Below, piece by piece: positions 1 through 7,835 of a DNA stretch of 33,060 bases (the stretch's first letter is position 1; each line of letters begins with the position of its first letter). Position numbers and translations under genes: made by a program. This stretch comes from Bradyrhizobium sp. Lineage in GTDB: Bacteria; Pseudomonadota; Alphaproteobacteria; Rhizobiales; Xanthobacteraceae. The stretch covers positions 1 through 33,060 of the forward strand of contig NZ_JAUYQU010000104.1 of the NCBI RefSeq assembly GCF_030697065.1, given 5' to 3'. The notes beneath the pieces were generated by a model. The model was not told the DNA's origin and did not search any database. It was given only the letters and a program-made list of their open reading frames with translations.

Positions 1-208
1 CGCAGATGCGAACGGTTCCTTCCGTCGGCGTCAGCATGCATCCGAGAATGGACAGCAGCGTGGTCTTGCCGCTCCCGGAAGGCCCCATCAGAAGCGTCAG
101 CTCGCCGCCCTTGAGGGTCAGGCTGACGCCCTTGAGTGCCTCCACCTTCGCGGCGCCGCTGCCAAGGACCTTCGCCACATCCGTCGCCTCGAGCAAGGGT
201 TCGGTCAT
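1..208 (-). CDS. ABC transporter ATP-binding protein (MacB/LolD/DevA type), 3' part cut by window edge
   Basis: Only the first ~69 codons lie in the window; the gene continues past base 1. The readable N-terminus has the usual start of a lipoprotein/macrolide-type exporter ATPase, with an 'ALKGVSL' strand followed by a Walker A motif GPSGSGKTT at about residues 45-53. The ATG at 208 overlaps the TGA of the upstream permease gene (ATGA), so the two are probably translationally coupled and form one transporter. The ATPase would power the DevC/MacB-like permease at the inner membrane. The substrate cannot be read from the sequence. The signature motif and Walker B lie outside the window. I am confident of the family and not of the subfamily. 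Confidence 0.9.
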   Translation of the reverse strand, partial: MTEPLLEATDVAKVLGSGAAKVEALKGVSLTLKGGELTLLMGPSGSGKTTLLSILGCMLTPTEGTVRIC

Positions 209-1344
209 CGCGTGAACACTATGGCGGGGTCGATGCGGGTGACCTGAACGATCGCGGCAACGGCCGACCCGACGCACATCACGACGGTGAGCAGAAACAG
301 CCCGACCATCAGTCCGGGGGTAATGACGATCGGCAACGCCGTGGCCGCGGTCAGTCCCACGATGATCTCGCCGATCAGCGCGGCGAGAGAGAAGCCGATG
401 ACGGCGCTGAGGAGCGCCTGGCAGACGATCACCTTGTAGATATAGCGCCGGGACGAGCCGATGGCGCGCAGCGTGGCGAACTCGTTGAGATGCTCCTTGG
501 TGCTCGAATAGAGCGTCTGGGCCACAATGACGGTACCGACGATCACCCCGAGCAACGCTCCGGCGAACAATGCCGCGCCGGCGCCGGTGCTGAAGAGCCA
601 GAACGAGCGGCTGCGTTCGCGAAACTCGGCCGTGGTCAGAACCTCGACATCGGAGATGTTCGACAGCAGCTGACGGCGGACGGAAGCCCGGTCGGCGTTC
701 GGGTCCAAGCGCACCAGAACATAGGTGGCCTTGCCGGAGGGAACTCCGGTATGGGCCCGCGCCCGATCGACGTCCATGAAAACGAACGGCGTCGTGGTGA
801 ATGAACGGATGCCGTCGGTGACGGCGGCGACCCGCACCAGTTGCTGGCGGATCTCGGCGGTCGCCCCCATCCCCGTCCCCGTGACGCCGAGCCGCTCGAA
901 ATAGGACCGGTCGATCGCCACCGCGTTCGGGGTCGACAGCGCCTCGACCCGGCCTTCCACCAGGTTCCACGGTTGCAGCCCGCCGGCCCGCAGATCCGAA
1001 CCGATAACGAAAACCGGTGTGGTCGCGCCGCCCGGGATTCGCCAATCGGCAAATCCGATCACGACGGGGGTCGCATCCGCCACGCCGCCGATCGAAAGCG
1101 CGCGATAGCGCTCGCGCGTGTCCAGCAGCGAGGGGTCCTCGAAGCACTTGGTCCCCTGCGGCATGATCCACAGATCGGCGGACGCATGATCGATCATCGT
1201 CGTCACCATGCGGCCGAAGCCCAGATACAGTCCCATCTGGACGGTGACCAGAACGATGGAGAACACGATCCCGATCACCGTCGCAATGAAGCGAAGCCGG
1301 TCATGAAACAGATTTCGGAATGCAAGAGTGAAGACCAGGGGCAT
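205..1344 (-). CDS. ABC transporter permease, FtsX/MacB superfamily, DevC-like
   Basis: A 379-residue inner-membrane permease. An N-terminal membrane segment (about residues 17-40) is followed by a large periplasmic domain of about 220 residues, and then by three C-terminal membrane segments (about 255-280, 305-335, 340-370). This is the MacB/FtsX layout. The N-terminal 'AFRNLFHDRLRF' and the 'DLWIMP' motif in the periplasmic domain resemble the DevC family of heterocyst glycolipid exporters. The segment 'LNEFATLRAIGSSRRYIYKV' is the typical cytoplasmic coupling region that contacts the ATPase. The gene ends in an ATGA overlap with the ATPase and starts 44 bp after the acyltransferase. DevBCA-type exporters normally need a membrane-fusion protein; none is visible upstream, so it may lie beyond the left edge. 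The exported substrate is unknown. Confidence 0.85.
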   Translation of the reverse strand: MPLVFTLAFRNLFHDRLRFIATVIGIVFSIVLVTVQMGLYLGFGRMVTTMIDHASADLWIMPQGTKCFEDPSLLDTRERYRALSIGGVADATPVVIGFADWRIPGGATTPVFVIGSDLRAGGLQPWNLVEGRVEALSTPNAVAIDRSYFERLGVTGTGMGATAEIRQQLVRVAAVTDGIRSFTTTPFVFMDVDRARAHTGVPSGKATYVLVRLDPNADRASVRRQLLSNISDVEVLTTAEFRERSRSFWLFSTGAGAALFAGALLGVIVGTVIVAQTLYSSTKEHLNEFATLRAIGSSRRYIYKVIVCQALLSAVIGFSLAALIGEIIVGLTAATALPIVITPGLMVGLFLLTVVMCVGSAVAAIVQVTRIDPAIVFTR

Positions 1345-1388
1345 TTTACCGGGACTCGATCACTTTCCGTCCGACGTCAGTTCAGTCT

Positions 1389-2591
1389 TCACGCGCGGCG
1401 TAATCCCCGCAGGGTGGCAGTCAGCCGCGAGACCGGCAGCGCGCCACCGATGGCGGCGGCGATGCTCCAGCTCATGATCAGGGTGCCGCCGAACACGATC
1501 GCGGCCTTGCCGATCGCAAACAACCCGGCGCCCAGCAGCGCATATTGCAGCCAGACGGCAAACACGTAGTGGATCAGGTATATTCGGTAGGCATTGGCTG
1601 ACAGGCTGTCAAACGCCCGCACGCGCCAATGGGCCAGGCGCAGGCAGATCGCCAGCGAGCCCAGGCAGCCCGCCGCGCAGGCGACGACAAAGCCCATGCC
1701 GGCGGCCAGTTTCGCGATCAGGGAAGCGCCGCTCCAGTCCGCCACCGTCACCGAGGTCGGAGCGGCCCAGAGCAGGAAGCCGGCCACGGCCGCGGCGAGC
1801 CATGCCGGCCAGCGCCGCGCCAATGCCCCATCGCAGTCGAGCAGGCCGCGGTCGAGGCCATGGGTTCCGACCGCCACGCCGGCGAGGAAATAGACGAGGT
1901 AATGCAACGGCCGGCTGAGCTGAAAGGAAATGGGGCCGATGTTCGTCCATTCGAACGGCGACCAGGCTAGCGCCAGGGGGACATAGGCCAATGCGGAGAC
2001 CGTCACCAGAACGAGAAGGAACCGCACCGGATCATCGCCGGCGACGGCCACCAGCCGGGCGAGCGCCCGGTCCCATCCGGGAACGAAACGATGCATCGCG
2101 GCCGCCAGCACGTTGAACGCCAGCAGCAGGCCCAGGAACCATTGCGGCCCGCTCGGCCAGAACGGCAGCGCCAGCCAATGCCGCCAATAGGCATCGAGGC
2201 CCGGGTCAGCGGCAGTCGTGCGATAGGCGGGATAATAGGCGAGCGGCGCGAGAAAAATGACGGCCAGCACGATCGGCAGGCCGATCCGCAGCAGGCGGTC
2301 CGACAGAAACTCCCAGCTTCCCTTGCGCGCGAGGCTCGACGGTACGAACAGGCCCGAGAGGAAAAACATCAAGCTCATGAGGCTGACGTCCTGCCAGGCG
2401 CAGAACAGGTCGAACCCGAACCATCGTTGGCTGTCCACGATCGGAAAAGCCAGCCAGAGATAAGGTGGGCTGTCGAAGGGATACGCGGCGGCCGGCAGCG
2501 AGGCGAGGTAAGGGAGAACGGAATGGAATGCCAGCACGATAATGATGACAACAGCCCGAAGATTGACGAGAGCGACGCTTGATCTGCTCAT
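1389..2591 (-). CDS. Acyltransferase-3 family membrane protein (OpgC/MdoC-like)
   Basis: A protein of about 400 residues with roughly ten hydrophobic segments. It fits the acyltransferase-3 family, which O-acylates sugars of surface polymers, glucans or antibiotics in the inner membrane. The first helix begins almost at once ('LVNLRAVVIIIVLAFHSVLPYL') and carries the family's early histidine. Later features are a 'FFLSGLFVPSSLARKG' segment and a C-terminal 'ANAYRIYLIHYVFAVW' block typical of OpgC-like members. The reading frame opens at 2666, but I prefer the ATG at 2591 because it places the first membrane helix near the N-terminus and because a possible promoter at 2665-2706 would begin transcription near 2658. 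Neither start has a good ribosome site. The DevC-like exporter follows 44 bp downstream, so the acylated product could be its cargo; this is inference. Confidence 0.82.
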   Translation of the reverse strand: MSRSSVALVNLRAVVIIIVLAFHSVLPYLASLPAAAYPFDSPPYLWLAFPIVDSQRWFGFDLFCAWQDVSLMSLMFFLSGLFVPSSLARKGSWEFLSDRLLRIGLPIVLAVIFLAPLAYYPAYRTTAADPGLDAYWRHWLALPFWPSGPQWFLGLLLAFNVLAAAMHRFVPGWDRALARLVAVAGDDPVRFLLVLVTVSALAYVPLALAWSPFEWTNIGPISFQLSRPLHYLVYFLAGVAVGTHGLDRGLLDCDGALARRWPAWLAAAVAGFLLWAAPTSVTVADWSGASLIAKLAAGMGFVVACAAGCLGSLAICLRLAHWRVRAFDSLSANAYRIYLIHYVFAVWLQYALLGAGLFAIGKAAIVFGGTLIMSWSIAAAIGGALPVSRLTATLRGLRRA

Positions 2592-2664
2592 GGTCGCGCA
2601 GGCCCCATCACGATTTGCCGGATGCGCCCGCCCCAGGATGAATCTTGCTGTTGGGGCGTGTTCC

Positions 2665-2706
2665 ATTATTCATGAACCGCGCACGGCTTGTGTTGATTTA
2701 GCGCAA
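2665..2706 (-). promoter_or_regulatory. Possible FixK/FNR-type site with -10 element upstream of the acyltransferase
   Basis: TTGA-TTTAGC-GCAA at 2693-2706 fits the bradyrhizobial FixK2 consensus TTG(A/C)-N6-(T/G)CAA. On the minus strand an AATAAT hexamer (2665-2670) lies 32 bp downstream, centre to centre. That is the spacing expected of a class II site at -41.5. Transcription would then begin near 2658 and read into the acyltransferase. The match is short and could be chance. Confidence 0.28.
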
Positions 2707-2796
2707 ACGAGTTGCGACCCGCTCCTGCCACAAGCGTCGATACGACGGATGCCGGAACTGCGACCGTTAGGCGAGAACGGAACGGAGGAGGAAATC

Positions 2797-2874
2797 ATGG
2801 GTCGTGGAATCCTGCTGTGGATGCTAGGTGTCCCCATTCCGATCATCATTCTTCTCGCCCTCTTGCGGCATTAG
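2797..2874 (+). CDS. Small hydrophobic single-pass membrane protein, 25 residues
   Basis: A very short gene encoding 25 residues. Almost all of it is one membrane helix ('LLWMLGVPIPIIILLALL') flanked by a basic N-terminus (MGRG) and a short RH tail. An excellent ribosome site, GGAGGAGG, sits just before the ATG, which is the main reason to accept it. I recall near-identical short peptides annotated as hypothetical in Bradyrhizobium genomes; this was not checked. It stands alone between the divergent acyltransferase and the convergent exporter gene. Its function is unknown. Tiny membrane peptides of this kind often modulate a larger membrane complex, but nothing here identifies a partner. Confidence 0.7.
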   Translation: MGRGILLWMLGVPIPIIILLALLRH

Positions 2875-3075
2875 ATGGCCGGGGAGTTCTCCGAGATAAT
2901 ATCCAGATCGTTGTGATTGGCAGCGAGCTTGCCATGTCGCGACGGCCATCGATGCACGGCTCCGCGCTCGCGAAAGCGAGCAACCGTCGCACTGTTGCGC
3001 TTGATTGCGATCGCGTCGCTGCAGCCAACCTTGCTGGAACCGTCGCACGCGGCCGATGCAAAGCCGGAGACCGCA

Positions 3076-5010
3076 TCATGACCGGATGGCCAGCAACCAA
3101 TCGTCGAGTCGCTGCAGCCAGCGCCGCGGCGGGGGTGGGGCAGGGGGCGGCTTGAGCTTGAGGCGGTCACCGTCAAGTCCATGAACGAGCTGAAGCGTTC
3201 GCGTGTGATAGACGGCAAGATCCGGACGGTGACCGATGCTCAACAAGGTCGTCTGCTTCAGCTCGTCGTCGAACAGGCGCATGACGCGGCGTTGGCTGTC
3301 CTCGTCGAGCGCGGCCGTCGCTTCGTCGAGAAACACCCATCCTGGTTTGTGGAGCAGCAGCCGCGCGAACGCTACGCGCTCCTGTTCGCCGAGCGAAAGC
3401 TCCTTGTCCCAGCGCTCCGTGCGGTCGAGCTTGGGAACGAGATTGCCGAGATCGCACCGCTCCAGCGCCTTTCGAATATCCGCATCGGGGAAAGCGTCGG
3501 TGGCGCTCGGATAGCTCAGGGCGTTGCGTAACGTGCCCAACGGCAGGTAGGGGCGCTGCGGCAGGAACGCCATCGTCCCGGGTGGAGGCGTGAGGATGGT
3601 CCCGGAACCCCACGGCCAGAGACCCGCCACGGCGCGGAACAGCGTTGATTTTCCGCGACCGGTATCGCCGACGATCAGCACGCGCTCGCCCGGTGCGATG
3701 CTGACGGTCGCGTCGTCGATAACGATGTGCCCGTCCGGCAGCAGGACGCGCACACCCTCGAAAGCGAGATGGCCGTCGGGGTGCGGCGCGCGTTTGATCT
3801 CCTCCGCGCCCGCTTCGACCGCGGGCAGGTTGTCGAGCGCTTCGCGAAAGCGCGCGACCCGGTGGACCGCCGCCCGCCAGTCGGCGAGCCGCGAAAAATT
3901 ATCCACGAACCATCGCATCGCGCCCTGCACCTGGGAAAAGGCGCCCGCCACCATGATCAGGCCGCCAAGGGTCAGGCTGCCGCCGAAATACGCCGGTGCG
4001 GCCACCAGTATAGGAACGACGAGCGACAGCCAGCCGGTGCCCGAGGTGATCCAGGTAAGGTGGGCGAGCGAAGAAGAGATGCGACGCATGGTATCCACCA
4101 CGGCCGCGAGCGCGGCCTCGAGATGCCGCTGTTCGTCCTTTTCACCGCCATGCAGCGCAATGCTCTCGCCGGATTCGTTGACCCGAACGAGAGCGAAGCG
4201 GAACTCCGCCTCGCGCGCATATCGTTCGCCATTCAGGGCGATCAGCGGCCGTCCCACCAGCCAGGTCAGGCTGGAGCCGATCAGGGCATAACCGAGCGCA
4301 CACCAGACCATATAACCGGGAATGGCGATGTTATGGCCCGCCACCTGGAAGGTCACCTGCGCCGACAAGGCCCACAGCACGCCCACGAAAGCGGCGATCT
4401 GGAGCAGGGAGTAGACCATGCCGCAGCCGAGGTCCGCGCTGTAGTCGCCGAGCAGGCGCGTATCCTCCTGTATGCGCTGGTCCGGATTGTGACCATACTG
4501 GCCGGCAAAGCCCAGCTGATAGACGCGCAACGGCTTGAGCCACTCGACCAGCAGGTGACGGGTGATCCACTCGCGTAACCGGAATTTCAGCCGTTCCTGC
4601 AGAAAGGTCTGGGCCACCGTGAGCGCCAGCAAGACGGCAATGATGACGAGGAACGTCCAGAGATGATGGACGAAGCCCGACAGATCCTTGCGGCCCACGG
4701 CGTCGAAGAACTGGCCGTTCCACTCATTCAGTTCCACCTGCCCGAACATGTTGGCAATGGTGACGACAGTCGAAACGGCGAAAATCGCCACGACTCGGCG
4801 CCCGCCCTCGGCGCGAACACGCCCGAACAGTTTCAGGTCGCGCACAAGATTGAAATCCCGCACTGGCGGGGCCACAACGAGTTCATCAGCAACAGAGGAT
4901 CTGGGTGCGACGCCCGGCAATAAAGGCAATACAGGCGGGGGGGTCTGCGCCACTTCCGGCGGAGGGTGCGCGGCCAGAGGCGGCAAAGTCGATGGAAGGT
5001 CCGTCTTCAT
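3076..5010 (-). CDS. ABC exporter, fused permease and ATPase, YddA/SbmA-BacA-like
   Basis: A 644-residue half-transporter. The N-terminus is a Pro-rich stretch (about residues 1-45) with no obvious function. It is followed by a membrane domain of about 330 residues of the SbmA/BacA/ABCD type, with characteristic 'LNEWNGQFFDAV' and 'DNFSRLADWRA' segments. The ATPase domain has Walker A GDTGRGKST at 448-456, the variant signature 'LSLGEQERVAFARLL' starting near 538, Walker B 'VFLDEATAALD' near 558, and the switch His in 'SIGHRPDL'. The variant signature (LSLGEQ for LSGGQ) is normal for this family. Relatives transport peptides or vitamin B12-like compounds across the inner membrane, and BacA-type proteins matter in rhizobial symbiosis. 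The substrate here is unknown. A 60-residue gene lies 34 bp upstream. Confidence 0.88.
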   Translation of the reverse strand: MKTDLPSTLPPLAAHPPPEVAQTPPPVLPLLPGVAPRSSVADELVVAPPVRDFNLVRDLKLFGRVRAEGGRRVVAIFAVSTVVTIANMFGQVELNEWNGQFFDAVGRKDLSGFVHHLWTFLVIIAVLLALTVAQTFLQERLKFRLREWITRHLLVEWLKPLRVYQLGFAGQYGHNPDQRIQEDTRLLGDYSADLGCGMVYSLLQIAAFVGVLWALSAQVTFQVAGHNIAIPGYMVWCALGYALIGSSLTWLVGRPLIALNGERYAREAEFRFALVRVNESGESIALHGGEKDEQRHLEAALAAVVDTMRRISSSLAHLTWITSGTGWLSLVVPILVAAPAYFGGSLTLGGLIMVAGAFSQVQGAMRWFVDNFSRLADWRAAVHRVARFREALDNLPAVEAGAEEIKRAPHPDGHLAFEGVRVLLPDGHIVIDDATVSIAPGERVLIVGDTGRGKSTLFRAVAGLWPWGSGTILTPPPGTMAFLPQRPYLPLGTLRNALSYPSATDAFPDADIRKALERCDLGNLVPKLDRTERWDKELSLGEQERVAFARLLLHKPGWVFLDEATAALDEDSQRRVMRLFDDELKQTTLLSIGHRPDLAVYHTRTLQLVHGLDGDRLKLKPPPAPPPPRRWLQRLDDWLLAIRS

Positions 5011-5044
5011 CAGCCTGCGTCCACATCTTGCATCGCGTCAGGCG

Positions 5045-5227
5045 CTACAGCGAGTTGATACCTGCCAGCGGCAGCGCCCGCTGCAGGATCGCCGCCGGGC
5101 AGATCGGCACCACGAGCTGTTTGGGGAGATTTGCCAGGCGTGCTTCGTTGACAAACTTGTCGATGGCCCAAAAGCAGGTTGCGCCGCCGATGCAGATCAT
5201 GGGCGCCCCGATCAAGACCGAAATCAT
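5045..5227 (-). CDS. Small hypothetical protein, 60 residues, leader gene of the exporter
   Basis: A 60-residue protein with a hydrophobic N-terminal half ('VLIGAPMICIGGATCFWAI'), a short charged middle and a moderately hydrophobic C-terminus with three Cys in total. AGGAG six bases before the ATG makes a strong ribosome site and is the main support that it is expressed. It ends 34 bp before the ABC exporter on the same strand, which suggests co-transcription. I do not recognise the family. It could be a membrane-associated helper of the exporter; that is a guess from position only. Confidence 0.55.
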   Translation of the reverse strand: MISVLIGAPMICIGGATCFWAIDKFVNEARLANLPKQLVVPICPAAILQRALPLAGINSL

Positions 5228-5296
5228 GGCGCGCTCCTGTTTTCGAAGGGTCTCGGTCAGATGATCCGGTTCACGCCGTCGGCTGGATGTTGACGA

Positions 5297-5695
5297 TCAG
5301 AGATGTTCTTCGAAATCCTCGAATGACTTGCCGAACTGCGTCAGCGCTTCCTCCAGATAGTCTGCCAGCATGGGCGTACCGATCAGGTAGGATGCCGTAC
5401 GGTTGTTGTGGGCACGCGAGGCCTCCGCGTGCAGATCGCGCCAGCCGTCGAGATCGCCGTCACCGCGGCCGAGCCACATCAGGGCGACGAGGTCGATCTG
5501 CTCATCGACGTTCAGGCCTCGAATGAATCCGGAAAGCTCGGAGCGATCGGTGCTGTTGGCATGATCCTCCGGCATGTCGTCGCCCGGATCGGCGGTCAGA
5601 TCCGACCGGTCGGCGTTGCCGTCGGATTGGCGCGACTTCGCGATGATGAAGAACACTTTCTCCGGCGAGATCGACAGGTTCGGAATTTTTCGCAT
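5297..5695 (-). CDS. DUF3775 domain protein
   Basis: A 132-residue, acidic, soluble protein. The C-terminal half carries the pattern I associate with DUF3775: 'ALMWLGRGD', then a Trp-containing amphipathic helix ('GWRDLHAEASRA'), then 'RTASYLIGTPMLADYLEEAL'. The N-terminal 'LSISPEKVFFIIAKSR' is also typical. The middle (about residues 30-50) is a low-complexity Asp-rich linker. No enzymatic motif or membrane segment is visible, and the biological role of the domain is not known. It is followed by the 60-residue gene after a gap of about 70 bp on the same strand. There is no clear promoter in the 167 bp upstream. Confidence 0.8.
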   Translation of the reverse strand: MRKIPNLSISPEKVFFIIAKSRQSDGNADRSDLTADPGDDMPEDHANSTDRSELSGFIRGLNVDEQIDLVALMWLGRGDGDLDGWRDLHAEASRAHNNRTASYLIGTPMLADYLEEALTQFGKSFEDFEEHL

Positions 5696-5862
5696 CGCAG
5701 TCAGCTCCGGATGGCGAACGTGATGTTCAAAGCTAACAGCTTCCCCCGAGCCGCTCTTTGCGCGAAATCAAGTGTTCTGGGAGCACGGGTGATGGGAGCG
5801 CGGGTGATTGCAGCCGCCGGCAGATCCGCCCGCGCCCCATTCAGGATCGTTTGCCGTCGCCG

Positions 5863-6393
5863 TTATGGCCTGTAGCGGCAATACTCCTCGCCATTTTCAT
5901 ACTCGACGCAAATCTTCACGCGGCGCCGGGGCCGTTCTGCGGCATAACTCTGGTAGAATCTGTCCCGGTCCGCCCGGTCCCAGTCCCGATCGCCGCCCTC
6001 CGAAAGGCGTCCGCGGTCGATGTCGCTATCGCGGTCCATGCGGTCGCTGTCGCTACGGCGGATCATTCCGCCGTGTCTCGTCTCGCGGTCATCGCGGTCC
6101 ATGCGGTCGCTGTCGCTACGGCGCATCATCCCGCCATGGCCCTTCTCGCGGTCGTCGCGATCCATGCGGTCATTGTCGCTGCGACGTATCCTCCAGTCCG
6201 GCCCCATCGCGCGGTTGTCGGGTTTCTGCTGCTCGCGGTCGGCCTTTTGATCCGGGGATGCCGGTGGGGCCTGGTCGGTTTGGGCCGGAGCCCCGGCTTG
6301 CGGCGCTGCCGCCGGCGTTTTGCCTTGCTCCTGGGCGAATGAGCTGAGGCTCGAAGTGGCGAGCAATATCGTGGCGAGGACGAACACGCGCAT
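5863..6393 (-). CDS. Secreted Arg/Asp-rich protein with tandem 21-residue repeats
   Basis: The frame is open from 6606, but the ATG at 6393 has GGAG nine bases upstream and opens a clean signal peptide (about residues 1-20, ending 'SLSSFA|QE'). The mature protein (about 155 residues) starts with a Pro/Ala/Gln-rich linker. It continues with repeats of the type RRSDSDRMDRDDRE..HGGMI, two full copies and one partial, and ends in 'RRRVKICVEYENGEEYCRYRP' with two Cys that could form a disulfide. The alternating Arg-Asp composition predicts an extended or highly solvated periplasmic protein. No enzymatic motif is visible and I do not recognise a family. The repeats are conserved at DNA level, so copy number may vary between strains. 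Confidence 0.72.
   Translation of the reverse strand: MRVFVLATILLATSSLSSFAQEQGKTPAAAPQAGAPAQTDQAPPASPDQKADREQQKPDNRAMGPDWRIRRSDNDRMDRDDREKGHGGMMRRSDSDRMDRDDRETRHGGMIRRSDSDRMDRDSDIDRGRLSEGGDRDWDRADRDRFYQSYAAERPRRRVKICVEYENGEEYCRYRP
6022..6186 (-). repeat. In-gene tandem repeat, 63-bp unit, about 2.6 copies
   Basis: Units read on the minus strand at 6186-6124 and 6123-6061, with a partial third at 6060-6022. Each full unit encodes 21 residues beginning RRSD and ending GGM(M/I). The DNA copies are nearly identical, so the amplification was recent or homogenised. The third copy diverges after 'RMDRDSD'. Confidence 0.85.
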
Positions 6394-6967
6394 GGGATTT
6401 TCTCCGTTGGGGTGTCTCCGTAACAAGCTGGCGGTCACTTGGTTGCGCTCCCGGATCAAACATCGACCGGGCAGCCACGGCTGGTCGTGGGAAACGACTA
6501 GATCCGCGGACGGAGGCCGAGCGCCAGCCATGCCTGGCAGGCCGTGGCTTTCAGCGGATCTTCTGTATTTCTGAGCATACTGGCGCTGTGCAGGGCGTTC
6601 GGTCACCCCTCACACCCCGGAAATTCAAACAAGCAGAACTCACGGGCGTAAGGCGTGTCTGCCGCCAATTCGAAACGGCACGGGAATGGAGCCGGAGACG
6701 AGCCGATAAGCTGGATTTGGGTCATGAAGCTCCCAGGATCGGGCGGGAGCGCGGGGCTCTCAGTCACCGGTGATGCCAGTGTAGTGGCGGTGATGGAACC
6801 GAACCTGTCATGTTCGGAACCCGGCCCTGTGGTCAATTCCGCTCACCCCACCTGAATAATTTACACCGGGGCCGTCATCCACTTGTCGCACATGGTGAAG
6901 CGGCAGCATCCCCGGATTGCGTCTCCCCCGGTGCGAACTACAAGGTTTCTTCGACCAGGAGAGAAGC
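6394..6967. other. Intergenic region without a supported gene
   Basis: 574 bp between the divergent repeat-protein gene and the SDR gene. Open frames here (for example 6603-6836 minus) lack ribosome sites and recognisable content. One small perfect inverted repeat is present: CCGAAC-N7-GTTCGG at 6799-6817, about 150 bp upstream of the SDR start. It could be an operator, but nothing else supports it. I see no EcfG or FNR-type site. Confidence 0.6.
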
Positions 6968-7819
6968 ATGCAATCCGTCGTCATCACCGGTGCGTCCACC
7001 GGCATCGGCTGGGCCACGTCAAAACTGTTGCTCGCTCGCGGCTTTCGCGTGTTCGGCAGCGTGCGCAAACAGGCCGATGCCGAACGTCTCGCCAATGGGT
7101 TCGGCGCGAATTTCACGCCGCTGTCGTTCGACGTCACCGATGAGGCTGCGGTGCTGGCCGCCGCGCGAACAGTCCGCACTGCGCTCGGCGGTACGACGCT
7201 CGGTGGCCTCGTCAACAATGCCGGGATCGCGGTCGCGGGGCCGCTGCTCGAACTCGCGGCCGGCGAATTCCGCCGCCAGATGGAGGTCAACCTCATCGGC
7301 CCCGTGCTGACCACGCAGGCTTTCGGTCCGCTGCTCGGATCCGATCCGTCGCTGAAAGGTCCGAAAGGGCGGATCGTGATGGTCAGCTCGGTCTCCGGCA
7401 AGGTCGGCGCGCCGATGACGGCGCCCTATGTGGCGTCGAAGCACGCGATCGAGGGGCTGTCGGAAAGCCTGCGCCGCGAAATGATGCTGTTCGGCATCGA
7501 CGTCATCATCGTCGCCCCCGGCCCGGTGAAGACGCCGATCTGGAGCAAGGCCGGGGAGGCCGACATCTCGATTTACCGGAATTCGCCGTTCTTTCCGGCG
7601 CTGCAGCGAATGCGCACATTCATGCTGCAACTCGGCGAGGCCGGACTGCCGGCGGAGAAGGTCGCCGAGGTCATTGCCGGCGCCCTGACGTCGTCCCGTC
7701 CCAGGGTGCGCTACCAGATCACGCCGGATCCGATCCAGCAGTGGATTGGATCGGTGCTGCCCAGGCGCATGGTCGACAGGATCATCGCCAGGCGCCTCGG
7801 GCTGATGCCGAAGGCGTGA
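6968..7819 (+). CDS. Short-chain dehydrogenase/reductase (SDR) family oxidoreductase
   Basis: A 283-residue classical SDR. The NAD(P)-binding TGASTGIG motif lies at residues 7-14, NNAG begins at 83, and the catalytic pair YxxxK is Y154/K158 in 'YVASKHAIEG'. A 'VSSVSG' strand supplies the catalytic Ser. 'APGPVKTPIW' after the active site is the usual cofactor loop. The ATG at 6968 is chosen over the frame opening at 6917 because it puts the Rossmann fold at the N-terminus and has GGAGAG upstream. The substrate cannot be told; the closest feel is the group of SDRs acting on lipids, steroids or retinol-like alcohols. It converges with the ferric-reductase-like gene, with only 16 bp between the stops. 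Confidence 0.92.
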   Translation: MQSVVITGASTGIGWATSKLLLARGFRVFGSVRKQADAERLANGFGANFTPLSFDVTDEAAVLAAARTVRTALGGTTLGGLVNNAGIAVAGPLLELAAGEFRRQMEVNLIGPVLTTQAFGPLLGSDPSLKGPKGRIVMVSSVSGKVGAPMTAPYVASKHAIEGLSESLRREMMLFGIDVIIVAPGPVKTPIWSKAGEADISIYRNSPFFPALQRMRTFMLQLGEAGLPAEKVAEVIAGALTSSRPRVRYQITPDPIQQWIGSVLPRRMVDRIIARRLGLMPKA

Positions 7820-7835
7820 GGCAGGGCAATGGCCG

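Noticed and set aside
2747..2775. GGAAC near 2757 as an EcfG promoter for the 25-residue peptide
   Set aside because: The next GTT is only seven bases away; the 16-17-base spacing is not met.
6603..6836. 77-codon minus-strand frame in the intergenic region before the SDR gene
   Set aside because: No ribosome site, no recognisable content, and low-complexity composition.
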